The notes beneath the pieces were generated by a model. That model was not told where the DNA came from, searched no databases, and saw only the letters and a list, made by a program, of their open reading frames with translations. Positions 1 to 5,201 of a stretch of 5,201 bases of DNA are shown piece by piece (positions within the stretch are counted from its first letter, which is position 1; each line of letters begins with the position of its first letter). This DNA comes from an uncultured Desulfomonile sp. (GTDB lineage: Bacteria > Desulfobacterota > Desulfomonilia > Desulfomonilales > Desulfomonilaceae). The stretch lies in contig CALDNG010000346.1 in assembly GCA_937915285.1 (NCBI GenBank), forward strand, positions 1 through 5,201, read 5' to 3'. The position numbers and the translations under genes were made by a program.

Positions 1-306
1 GTACCGGTTTTCGGTGTGATCGGGTCTTCCATGTCAACATTAATCTGTTTCCTGGTACTTAATCAGATGCAGTACAAATTCATCAAAAAGAAACTTTTCA
101 GCATAGATTTCTGGTCCGTCTCTTCCAGGCCTTTGCTGGCTTCATTGTTGATGGTGGTGTTGACCTTAATACTAAGGGACAGGAACGTAATTCTGAATAT
201 ATTCATCTCTGCGGCGTTTTACGGGGTTGTGATAATAGTGATTGGCGGCATCACACGTGAGGAGTTGGCAAAACTCATCTCAATCATCAGTAAAAGGTCG
301 GCATAG
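1..306 (+). CDS. Polysaccharide flippase (Wzx/MOP-type), C-terminal fragment
   Basis: The reading frame is open from the first base and ends at TAG 304-306, so the visible part is the last 101 residues of a protein that starts upstream of the window. It shows three hydrophobic segments, at about residues 1-20, 43-58 and 63-83. A basic loop (K26, K29-K31) separates the first two, and the tail is short, charged and cytoplasmic-looking (REELAKL, then KRSA). The arrangement of a Pro/Gly-rich helix, a basic loop, an R-P-L-L-A-S-L-L-M helix and a last helix followed by an E-E-L motif resembles the C-terminal polysaccharide-biosynthesis domain of Wzx-like flippases in the MOP superfamily. These move undecaprenyl-pyrophosphate-linked oligosaccharides across the cytoplasmic membrane. 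The assignment is inferred from the helix pattern and from the neighbouring glycan genes. Another multi-pass membrane protein of the locus cannot be excluded from this fragment. Confidence 0.66.
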   Translation, partial: VPVFGVIGSSMSTLICFLVLNQMQYKFIKKKLFSIDFWSVSSRPLLASLLMVVLTLILRDRNVILNIFISAAFYGVVIIVIGGITREELAKLISIISKRSA

Positions 307-314
307 CACAGCAT

Positions 315-1685
315 ATGAAGAGCATAATAAAAAACTGGATGAAAGAAACCCCAATCCCCATCAGGGATGCTACTGAGTCTTTGTTCTATTTGCTCCCGCC
401 AGCGTGGAGGTACGGAAAATCCTATGTTGAGGCATTGAACTTTTTTGAACAGACAGAGACATGGAGCGAGGAACAGTACCGGGCCTATCAGAATCTGAAG
501 TTACGGCAACTGATTTATCATGTTTATGAGAATGTCCCCTATTACAGGCAGATCTTTGACGATAGATCTTTACGTCCATCCGACATTGCCACAGTTGAAG
601 ATTTACCCAAGTTACCTTTCCTGACCAAGGATGTGGCCAGAGAGAGACTAAACGATTTGCTTGCTTCGGACATAAAGTCTCGCAAGACGGAGTTCTGGCA
701 TACTTCCGGCACTTCAGATGCGCCTTTAAAGTTGGTTCTGGACAAGACTACAGTGGCCTGGGAACGGGCGGAAGCCATGCGAAGATTACTGTGGCTGGGT
801 TACATGAAAGGCAACCGACTGGCCATAGTCAGGGGCGCTCCTCTTACTGACCCTGAAAAAATTTACAAGTATCTTTCCCTAAACCGCGAACTTCGGATTT
901 CGTTAATGCGCTCCGATGAAAAGTCCTTGTTCATTGCGGCTTCTGAACTAAAAAAGTTTGAGCCTGATTTTATTACCGGATGGCCATCTTCCATCTTCCT
1001 GTTGGCTTCCTGGATGAAGAGAAACGGGTTCAGGATTCCAACTCCAAAGTATGTGCTAACATCCTCAGAGAACCTTTTCCCGCATTATAAAAGGGAAATA
1101 GAAGCTGTTTTTGGAGCGAGGGTTATAGATTCATACGGACAGAACGAACTGGTCGCAACGGCCGTTCAGTGTTCACATGCCAAGGGTTATCATACAGTCA
1201 TGGAGATGGGTATTATTGAATTGATACCTCACAAGGAACCCTTTTACGAGATAGTGGGAACGAGCTTTTGTAACCCGTCAATGCCTTTGATACGCTACAG
1301 GACGGGAGACCTTGCCATACCCTCTGCCCTGCCCTGCATCTGTGGGAGAGCTTCCACGAGTCTGGCGGCAATCTTTGGAAAAACCTCTGACCTGGTACTG
1401 AAGGTCGGTGGCGAGGACCTCATGACCAACGAACCGCACCTGGCCCTCTACCAGTTTGAAGAAATAAGGGAAGCCCAGATAATCACCGATGGGGATGACC
1501 GCATTAGGGTTCTCGTTGTCCCCTGGCAGACGATATCCGAGGAAAGTGTGACCAGATTGAAGAGTCACATGGCAGATGTTTTGGGGATAAAGCCGGACAG
1601 GCTGACCGTGGAGTGTGTTTCTGAGATCATGGGAAATCCTGGCGGCAAGAAACAGTTTGTGGTCGCACGCTCAAGAGACCTTTAG
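315..1685 (+). CDS. PaaK/CapK-like adenylate-forming enzyme (phenylacetate-CoA ligase family)
   Basis: This 456-residue protein has the length and motif order of the phenylacetate-CoA ligase/CapK branch of ANL adenylating enzymes. These activate a carboxylic acid with ATP to an acyl-adenylate and usually pass it to CoA. Visible motifs are the N-terminal family region with an H-V-Y-E-N-V-P-Y-Y stretch (69-77), the phosphate loop H-T-S-G-T-S-D (129-135), S-Y-G-Q-N-E (273-278, adenine/Mg region), R-Y-R-T-G-D (327-332, ribose-binding Asp332), the hinge G-K-T-S-D (355-359), and G-G-K-K (443-446) near the C-terminus, holding the likely catalytic lysine. C286, H293, C341 and C343 (C-I-C-G-R) may form the metal site of this family. 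The ATG lies 8 bases after the preceding stop and has no good Shine-Dalgarno (AAAAGG at 292-297 is too far away), so translation may be coupled to the flippase gene. CapK-like proteins are common in capsule and O-antigen loci, but their acid substrate is mostly unknown. I cannot predict it here. Confidence 0.85.
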   Translation: MKSIIKNWMKETPIPIRDATESLFYLLPPAWRYGKSYVEALNFFEQTETWSEEQYRAYQNLKLRQLIYHVYENVPYYRQIFDDRSLRPSDIATVEDLPKLPFLTKDVARERLNDLLASDIKSRKTEFWHTSGTSDAPLKLVLDKTTVAWERAEAMRRLLWLGYMKGNRLAIVRGAPLTDPEKIYKYLSLNRELRISLMRSDEKSLFIAASELKKFEPDFITGWPSSIFLLASWMKRNGFRIPTPKYVLTSSENLFPHYKREIEAVFGARVIDSYGQNELVATAVQCSHAKGYHTVMEMGIIELIPHKEPFYEIVGTSFCNPSMPLIRYRTGDLAIPSALPCICGRASTSLAAIFGKTSDLVLKVGGEDLMTNEPHLALYQFEEIREAQIITDGDDRIRVLVVPWQTISEESVTRLKSHMADVLGIKPDRLTVECVSEIMGNPGGKKQFVVARSRDL

Positions 1686-1706
1686 TCTTGAGGGATTTCA
1701 AAAACC

Positions 1707-1712
1707 AAGGGA
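1707..1712 (+). promoter_or_regulatory. Ribosome binding site deciding the glycosyltransferase start
   Basis: AAGGGA lies 8 bases upstream of the ATG at 1721, which is good spacing. It favours 1721 over the in-frame TTG at 1688, which has no convincing purine-rich site before it. A second AAGGGA (1724-1729) precedes the next in-frame ATG at 1742 with a looser 12-base spacing. Confidence 0.6.
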
Positions 1713-1720
1713 AATCCGGC

Positions 1721-2854
1721 ATGAAGGGATCGAACAAACCAATGAAAAATGTCCTGATAGTTGGCCCGGTTCCTCCACCTTACGGCGGAATAGCGGCCGT
1801 GGTACAGGAAATTGTCAATTCAAGGCTGGCCGAGGATTATTCCTTCGAGATATTCGACGCACAGGAGGGAGCGCCATCGGAATTTAGTCTCTTGAAAAGG
1901 TTGCCTTTCAATGTCAAGAGACTTTTAAAATTCAACCTTCTGATACTGAAAAAGAGGTTTGATTTTGCCCATCTTCATTTTGACTGCGGTAGTTTTCGGG
2001 GACGGGCGCTGATGATCCTTTCTTTGAGGTTGAGAGGTATAAAGGTTTTATTACACCTCCACGGAACAGGCTGGGAGGTGTTCTATGACGAGGTTTCAGA
2101 ATCCGAGAGGTTGTTCGCGCGAATCGGCCTGAGAGCGTCCAACATAATAATAGTGCTGTACAGCTTTTGGGTTAGGAAGCTCAAAGAGCTTATTCCCGGC
2201 TCTGAGGTTTATGTAACGAACAATTTCGTCGGTCCGGGTGAGCCTGTCCCTGAGCCAATAATCCTGGAATATCGAAAGAAATGTGGTTTTGAAGAAGACG
2301 ACATAGTGGTCATATTCGTAGGTGGTTTAGGTTGGCGCAAAGGCTGCTATGACATACTGGAGGCCATACCCGCCCTAGTCGCAGAAAACGAAAAAATGAA
2401 GTTCCTGTTTGTAGGTGGAGACGACTATCCTGGCGAATTCGAAAAGATAAAAGATCAGGCATCCGAGCATGGGCTTGATCAGAACATATACCTTACCGGG
2501 CAGGCATCTCGTGAGGATGTAACTGTTTACATGCAGATGTCCCAGATATTCCTTCTACCGACGTATCGTGAAGGAGCGCCTATTGCTATTATCGAGGCGA
2601 TGAGGGCTTCTCTCCCGATAATAACCACACCCGTTGGAGGTATTCCGGACATGGTTACCGACGGATTCAACGGACTCCTTATAGAACCCGGACATCCCGA
2701 ACAAATAGCTCAAGCTGTGCGTCGTCTAGTCGCAGACCCGACACTGAGACGGGAGCTTGGCAGAGCCGCAAATGAGGTTTTCGAGCAGAAGTTCTCATCA
2801 TCAGCAGCCATAGGACAACTGGAAAAAATGTACGAAAAGATTCTGAGTATCTAA
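1721..2854 (+). CDS. Glycosyltransferase, GT4-like (GT-B fold)
   Basis: This is a 377-residue cytoplasmic or membrane-associated glycosyltransferase with two Rossmann-like halves, as in GT-B retaining enzymes. It moves a sugar from a nucleotide-sugar donor to a growing lipid-linked oligosaccharide. Counting from 1721, the N-terminal half begins with the G-P-V-P-P-P-Y-G-G loop (15-23) and carries an H-L-H-G motif (112-115). The C-terminal half opens with F-V-G-G-L-G-W-R-K-G (199-208), where R206 and K207 fit the donor-phosphate contacts. It then has the E-x7-E motif (E284 and E292 in R-E-G-A-P-I-A-I-I-E-A-M), and P-V-G-G-I-P-D follows. The length is normal for GT4. ATG 1721 was chosen for its ribosome binding site. 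TTG 1688 would add 11 residues, and ATG 1742 would remove 7 and start directly at the usual family N-terminus (M-K-N-V-L-I-V-G-P). The preceding gene ends 35 bases upstream. Donor and acceptor sugars cannot be read from the sequence. Confidence 0.88.
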   Translation: MKGSNKPMKNVLIVGPVPPPYGGIAAVVQEIVNSRLAEDYSFEIFDAQEGAPSEFSLLKRLPFNVKRLLKFNLLILKKRFDFAHLHFDCGSFRGRALMILSLRLRGIKVLLHLHGTGWEVFYDEVSESERLFARIGLRASNIIIVLYSFWVRKLKELIPGSEVYVTNNFVGPGEPVPEPIILEYRKKCGFEEDDIVVIFVGGLGWRKGCYDILEAIPALVAENEKMKFLFVGGDDYPGEFEKIKDQASEHGLDQNIYLTGQASREDVTVYMQMSQIFLLPTYREGAPIAIIEAMRASLPIITTPVGGIPDMVTDGFNGLLIEPGHPEQIAQAVRRLVADPTLRRELGRAANEVFEQKFSSSAAIGQLEKMYEKILSI

Positions 2855-2879
2855 CAGGACTCTCTGAATATGTACGAAA
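2828..2879 (+). repeat. Short direct repeat (10-mer) flanking the glycosyltransferase stop codon
   Basis: ATGTACGAAA occurs at 2828-2837, inside the last codons of the glycosyltransferase, and again at 2870-2879, just after its TAA (2852-2854). The copies are 42 bases apart, a multiple of three, so both encode M-Y-E in the same frame. A looser match (TCTGAGTAT and TCTGAATAT) lies between them. This could be chance or a small decayed duplication. Confidence 0.45.
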
Positions 2880-2930
2880 TGAGACCGGAATCGCAGTGCA
2901 GAAGTTAAAATCAACTCCATTTAAAGGGAT

Positions 2931-2934
2931 GAGG
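2931..2934 (+). promoter_or_regulatory. Ribosome binding site for the GTG start at 2943
   Basis: GAGG, at the end of the purine-rich run AAAGGGATGAGG (2923-2934), lies 8 bases before GTG 2943. An in-frame TAA at 2922-2924 blocks any start further upstream, and no other start codon lies between. This supports GTG as the true start of the phosphotransferase. The enclosing 88-base gap (2855-2942) shows no clear promoter or terminator hairpin. Confidence 0.6.
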
Positions 2935-2942
2935 CAATAGTC

Positions 2943-4340
2943 GTGTACAGAACATACAGACCCTACAAAATTCTGCTAATCGCTGGAGACGCTATCATCA
3001 CCTTGTTGATCCTGATGGCGTTGTTCGGTTACAAGACACATTTGTTCGGCGCCCCTATTCCGGGCGAAATAGCATACCCTAACTGGCTGATATACATTAC
3101 CAACACCCTTTTATGGCACATCCTTTTCACCCTGACAGGGGTTTATGATTACACGAGGCTTCTGAATTTCAACCAGTTCATAGGCCGTTACAATTCCACG
3201 TATCTGGTTTCCATTTTCGTATTCGCTGGCTTCATCTTTTTCATTATTCCCGAGGTAAGTCGTCTGCAGGTTCTCTATTACCTTTTGTTCAATTACCTGG
3301 CTCTACTGGGTTTCAGGCTGGTGGTAATCAAAATACTCAGGCATAGAAGCCGAAGGGGCAATCGCAACAGGGTCCTTATACTTGGGACGACCGACCTGGC
3401 GGTGAATATTGCCAACACCATAATCAATGATGAGGATGTTGTCTTCCAGCTTGCCGGATTTGTTGACAGTTCTGCGCCCAGGTTTCCAGTCCCGGCGCCA
3501 TATCTGGGAACCGTCAAGGATTTGGGGGAAATAGTCAGGTCGGGTAACATCCGGGTCGTCATAATTGCATGGAACGACCTGAAAATGGCAGACATCAAAC
3601 CTCTGGTTCACGCTCTGGACCCCTTACCCGTCTCCATCTTTCTGGCGCCGAATTTCCAGGAATTGTCTATGATAGACTACGAGGTTCAGTGTATTGGTGA
3701 TCTTTTCCTTATCGGCCTGAGGGAACCGGCGATAAGTGGTCCACGAAGGGTCAGCAAGAGGATACTGGATTTTGTATTGTCTATGATGGCTTTATTCATA
3801 TCGTGGCCACTGTTCATCCTGATAGCGATTGCAATAAAGCTTGATTCCAGGGGACCGGTGTTCTATTGTTCCAAGCGCGTCGGTGAAAACGGGGATATTT
3901 TCAGGATGATAAAATTCAGGAGCATGGTGACGGACGCTGAAGAGCGTCAGGAGCAATGCGTCACCTATGATGATAAAGGCAACCCAATCTACAAAACGTG
4001 TAGAGACCCCAGGATTACGAGGGTCGGCAAATTTATAAGAAGGACATCGCTTGATGAGTTGCCACAGATATTTAATGTGTTAAAAGGAGAGATGTCCTGG
4101 GTGGGACCTAGACCCGAACAGCCTCACATCGCCGCCAATTACAAATCATGGCAGTGGCAAAGGGTATCCGTTCCGCCGGGAATAACGGGCTGGTGGCAAG
4201 TTTCAGGCCGAAGCGATCTTCCGCTGCATCTGAACACCCAGTTTGATCTTTATTATATTAGAAATTATTCGATATTTTTTGATTTACGAATTATCCTGAT
4301 GACTGTAAGAGAGGTTTTATCAGGTCGCGGAGCATACTGA
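2943..4340 (+). CDS. Undecaprenyl-phosphate glycosyl-1-phosphate transferase (WbaP/WcaJ-type)
   Basis: This 465-residue integral membrane enzyme transfers a sugar-1-phosphate from a nucleotide sugar to undecaprenyl phosphate. That is the first committed step of repeat-unit synthesis at the inner face of the cytoplasmic membrane. The N-terminal half has four hydrophobic helices (about 9-28, 48-67, 86-103, 108-130). A soluble Rossmann-like domain follows, beginning R-V-L-I-L-G-T-T-D (143-151), as in large WbaP/WcaJ-type proteins. The C-terminal catalytic domain starts at about 270. It has a membrane-embedded helix with S-W-P (287-289), K-F-R-S-M (324-328), D-P-R-I-T-R-V-G (355-362), the catalytic Asp-Glu pair D371-E372 in S-L-D-E-L-P-Q, V-G-P-R-P-E (387-392), P-G-I-T-G-W-W-Q-V (412-420) and the usual G-R-G-A-Y ending. 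Its length is complete for the family. It starts at GTG 2943, 88 bases after the glycosyltransferase, probably in the same operon. The sugar (Glc, Gal or other) cannot be told from sequence. W386 and W417 replace the usual Leu in two motifs. Confidence 0.95.
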   Translation: MYRTYRPYKILLIAGDAIITLLILMALFGYKTHLFGAPIPGEIAYPNWLIYITNTLLWHILFTLTGVYDYTRLLNFNQFIGRYNSTYLVSIFVFAGFIFFIIPEVSRLQVLYYLLFNYLALLGFRLVVIKILRHRSRRGNRNRVLILGTTDLAVNIANTIINDEDVVFQLAGFVDSSAPRFPVPAPYLGTVKDLGEIVRSGNIRVVIIAWNDLKMADIKPLVHALDPLPVSIFLAPNFQELSMIDYEVQCIGDLFLIGLREPAISGPRRVSKRILDFVLSMMALFISWPLFILIAIAIKLDSRGPVFYCSKRVGENGDIFRMIKFRSMVTDAEERQEQCVTYDDKGNPIYKTCRDPRITRVGKFIRRTSLDELPQIFNVLKGEMSWVGPRPEQPHIAANYKSWQWQRVSVPPGITGWWQVSGRSDLPLHLNTQFDLYYIRNYSIFFDLRIILMTVREVLSGRGAY

Positions 4341-4359
4341 ACCAATTTCGCCGCGCAAC

Positions 4360-4364
4360 AGGAG
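4360..4364 (+). promoter_or_regulatory. Possible ribosome binding site for the membrane gene at 4378
   Basis: AGGAG is the only Shine-Dalgarno-like sequence in the 37-base gap after the phosphotransferase stop. The spacing to ATG 4378 is 13 bases, longer than ideal. No other ATG, GTG or TTG lies in that frame within the gap, so the start call rests on the ATG itself. Confidence 0.4.
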
Positions 4365-4377
4365 CTGGACTCAAATC

Positions 4378-5201
4378 ATGAATGCTGACTCCTTTACACT
4401 CAAGAAGCTAGGATTTTATCTGGGTGTTGGTGTTCTGGCGCTTGCTTTTGGTTATATTTATGTCCAGGCCATGGGGGCCGGTTACAGATATGTTCTGGTG
4501 ATAAACGGCGGAGTGGTTTTCTTTGCTGTAGCCGCTATATTCCTCAAAGAAATAAGGCCATTTCTCTTCGTTCTCATGCTGGTGTCCATCCCGATGGGAT
4601 TTGGTCGACACATAATTTTTGAGCCGATACAGACAGAATCAGTTCCTTTTGCCATCGGCATAAACGTCAATTCTACAGACGTTTTGCTATTTCTGCTTTA
4701 CGCTGTCTGGATGATAGATCGCTCAGGCAGAACTTCAGAAAAGGTGAAGATGACGCTTGGATCCCCCATCGGTCCACTGATGCTGGGGTGGATAGTGTAC
4801 ATGTTCGTGATAAGTTTAAGCGTCTCCCTGATGCCAAACCACAGCCTCTATCAGGTTTATGCTACAGCCAAGGGATTTTTCATCTTCTTCTTCATAGCAA
4901 ATTCTATACAGACGGACAGGGACCTGAAGATCACATATTACGCTCTGGTCGCTACCACTCTGAACCAGGCTATTTATCTCATCCTGCAATGGATAACCAA
5001 AACCACTTTTACCACTCACGGCGAGGTTGCCACTGCATTTGTTGAACGTGAGGGATTCCGATCGCGAGGTTTTTACGGCGCCCCTGATACTCACGCCGCC
5101 CTTAGGATGCTCGTCTTTATGTGTATTTTCGCATACTTCCTCATAACCAAAATCCGGGCTTCAAAGATGTGGGCGTTGGTTTCGATGCTTCTGATAATAA
5201 T
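4378..5201 (+). CDS. O-antigen polymerase/ligase-like membrane protein, 3'-truncated by window end
   Basis: An uninterrupted frame runs from ATG 4378 to the last base (274 codons plus two bases) with no stop, so the gene continues outside the window. The translation is very hydrophobic. Likely membrane helices are at about residues 11-31, 38-56, 61-75, 101-113, 131-151, 161-175, 186-205, 243-257 and from 264 on. After the first helices comes a soluble-looking stretch (about 207-240) ending in R-S-R-G-F-Y-G-A-P-D-T-H-A-A (228-241). That resembles the R-x-x-G-x-F-x-x-P-N-x-x-A pattern near the large periplasmic loop of Wzy/WaaL-type O-antigen polymerases and ligases. Such proteins join lipid-linked repeat units or transfer them to an acceptor on the periplasmic side. 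The next part should carry the rest of the loop and the remaining helices. The position 37 bases after the sugar phosphotransferase and downstream of a flippase fits this role. Polymerase cannot be separated from ligase here. Confidence 0.72.
   Translation, partial: MNADSFTLKKLGFYLGVGVLALAFGYIYVQAMGAGYRYVLVINGGVVFFAVAAIFLKEIRPFLFVLMLVSIPMGFGRHIIFEPIQTESVPFAIGINVNSTDVLLFLLYAVWMIDRSGRTSEKVKMTLGSPIGPLMLGWIVYMFVISLSVSLMPNHSLYQVYATAKGFFIFFFIANSIQTDRDLKITYYALVATTLNQAIYLILQWITKTTFTTHGEVATAFVEREGFRSRGFYGAPDTHAALRMLVFMCIFAYFLITKIRASKMWALVSMLLII

Noticed and set aside
550..569. Two AGATCT copies that could pair as a small hairpin
   Set aside because: AGATCT is itself palindromic, the pair lies within the coding sequence of the ligase, and there is no U-run, so a terminator or regulatory role is not supported.
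1615..1887. 90-codon + strand ORF bridging the ligase and glycosyltransferase genes
   Set aside because: It overlaps the conserved C-terminal lysine region of one gene and the N-terminal G-P-V-P-P-P-Y-G-G loop of the next, in a different frame, and has no domain character.
2929..2940. Three-codon mini-ORF (ATG AGG CAA TAG) just before the phosphotransferase start
   Set aside because: The AAAGGG before it directly abuts its ATG, too close for initiation, and the same purines serve the GTG at 2943. A chance short frame is the simpler explanation.
2855..2942. Possible promoter in the 88-base gap (TAAAAT at 2906-2911 as a -10 box)
   Set aside because: No acceptable -35 box is seen at the right distance, and the gene order suggests read-through from upstream.
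3293..3611. Two overlapping minus-strand ORFs of about 100 codons
   Set aside because: They lie fully inside the phosphotransferase gene, whose + strand product has clear family motifs. The antisense translations show no recognisable domain or start signal.
4408..5094. Minus-strand ORFs and one + strand ORF (4788-5045) in the right-hand region
   Set aside because: They are shadows of the long frame from 4378, which is uninterrupted and encodes a coherent membrane protein. The alternative translations look like non-coding composition.

Overview
The window is a stretch of a bacterial surface-polysaccharide (O-antigen, capsule or exopolysaccharide) biosynthesis locus. All five supported genes lie on the + strand, head to tail, with gaps of only 8 to 88 bases. 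No rRNA, tRNA, insertion sequence, CRISPR array or convincing terminator is visible. Base composition looks moderate. Arginine is often AGG/AGA and isoleucine is often ATA, mixed with other codons. A Wzy-type glycan locus suggests a Gram-negative or other didermal bacterium, but no gene here fixes the phylum and I do not assign one.

Layout: (1) positions 1-306 hold the C-terminal end of a polytopic membrane protein, most likely a Wzx-type lipid-linked oligosaccharide flippase whose start lies upstream of the window. (2) 315-1685 encodes an adenylate-forming enzyme of the PaaK/CapK (phenylacetate-CoA ligase-like) family. (3) About 1721-2854 encodes a GT-B retaining glycosyltransferase of the GT4 type. 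(4) 2943-4340 encodes a full-length polyprenyl-phosphate glycosyl-1-phosphate transferase of the WbaP/WcaJ type. (5) 4378 to the window end encodes the first 274 codons of a multi-pass membrane protein that resembles O-antigen polymerases/ligases (Wzy/WaaL-like); it runs off the edge.

The likely joint role is as follows. The phosphotransferase loads the first sugar-1-phosphate onto undecaprenyl phosphate at the inner face of the cytoplasmic membrane. The GT4 enzyme (with others outside the window) extends the repeat unit, and the flippase turns it across the membrane. The polymerase/ligase-like protein then joins units or transfers them to an acceptor. The PaaK/CapK-like enzyme is the least predictable part. 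It probably activates an unknown carboxylic acid, possibly for decorating the glycan.

I did not find a clearly new system. The points most worth checking are the divergent ATP-loop and probable metal site of the PaaK/CapK-like enzyme, two tryptophans at normally leucine positions in conserved motifs of the phosphotransferase, and the incomplete membrane gene at the right edge.
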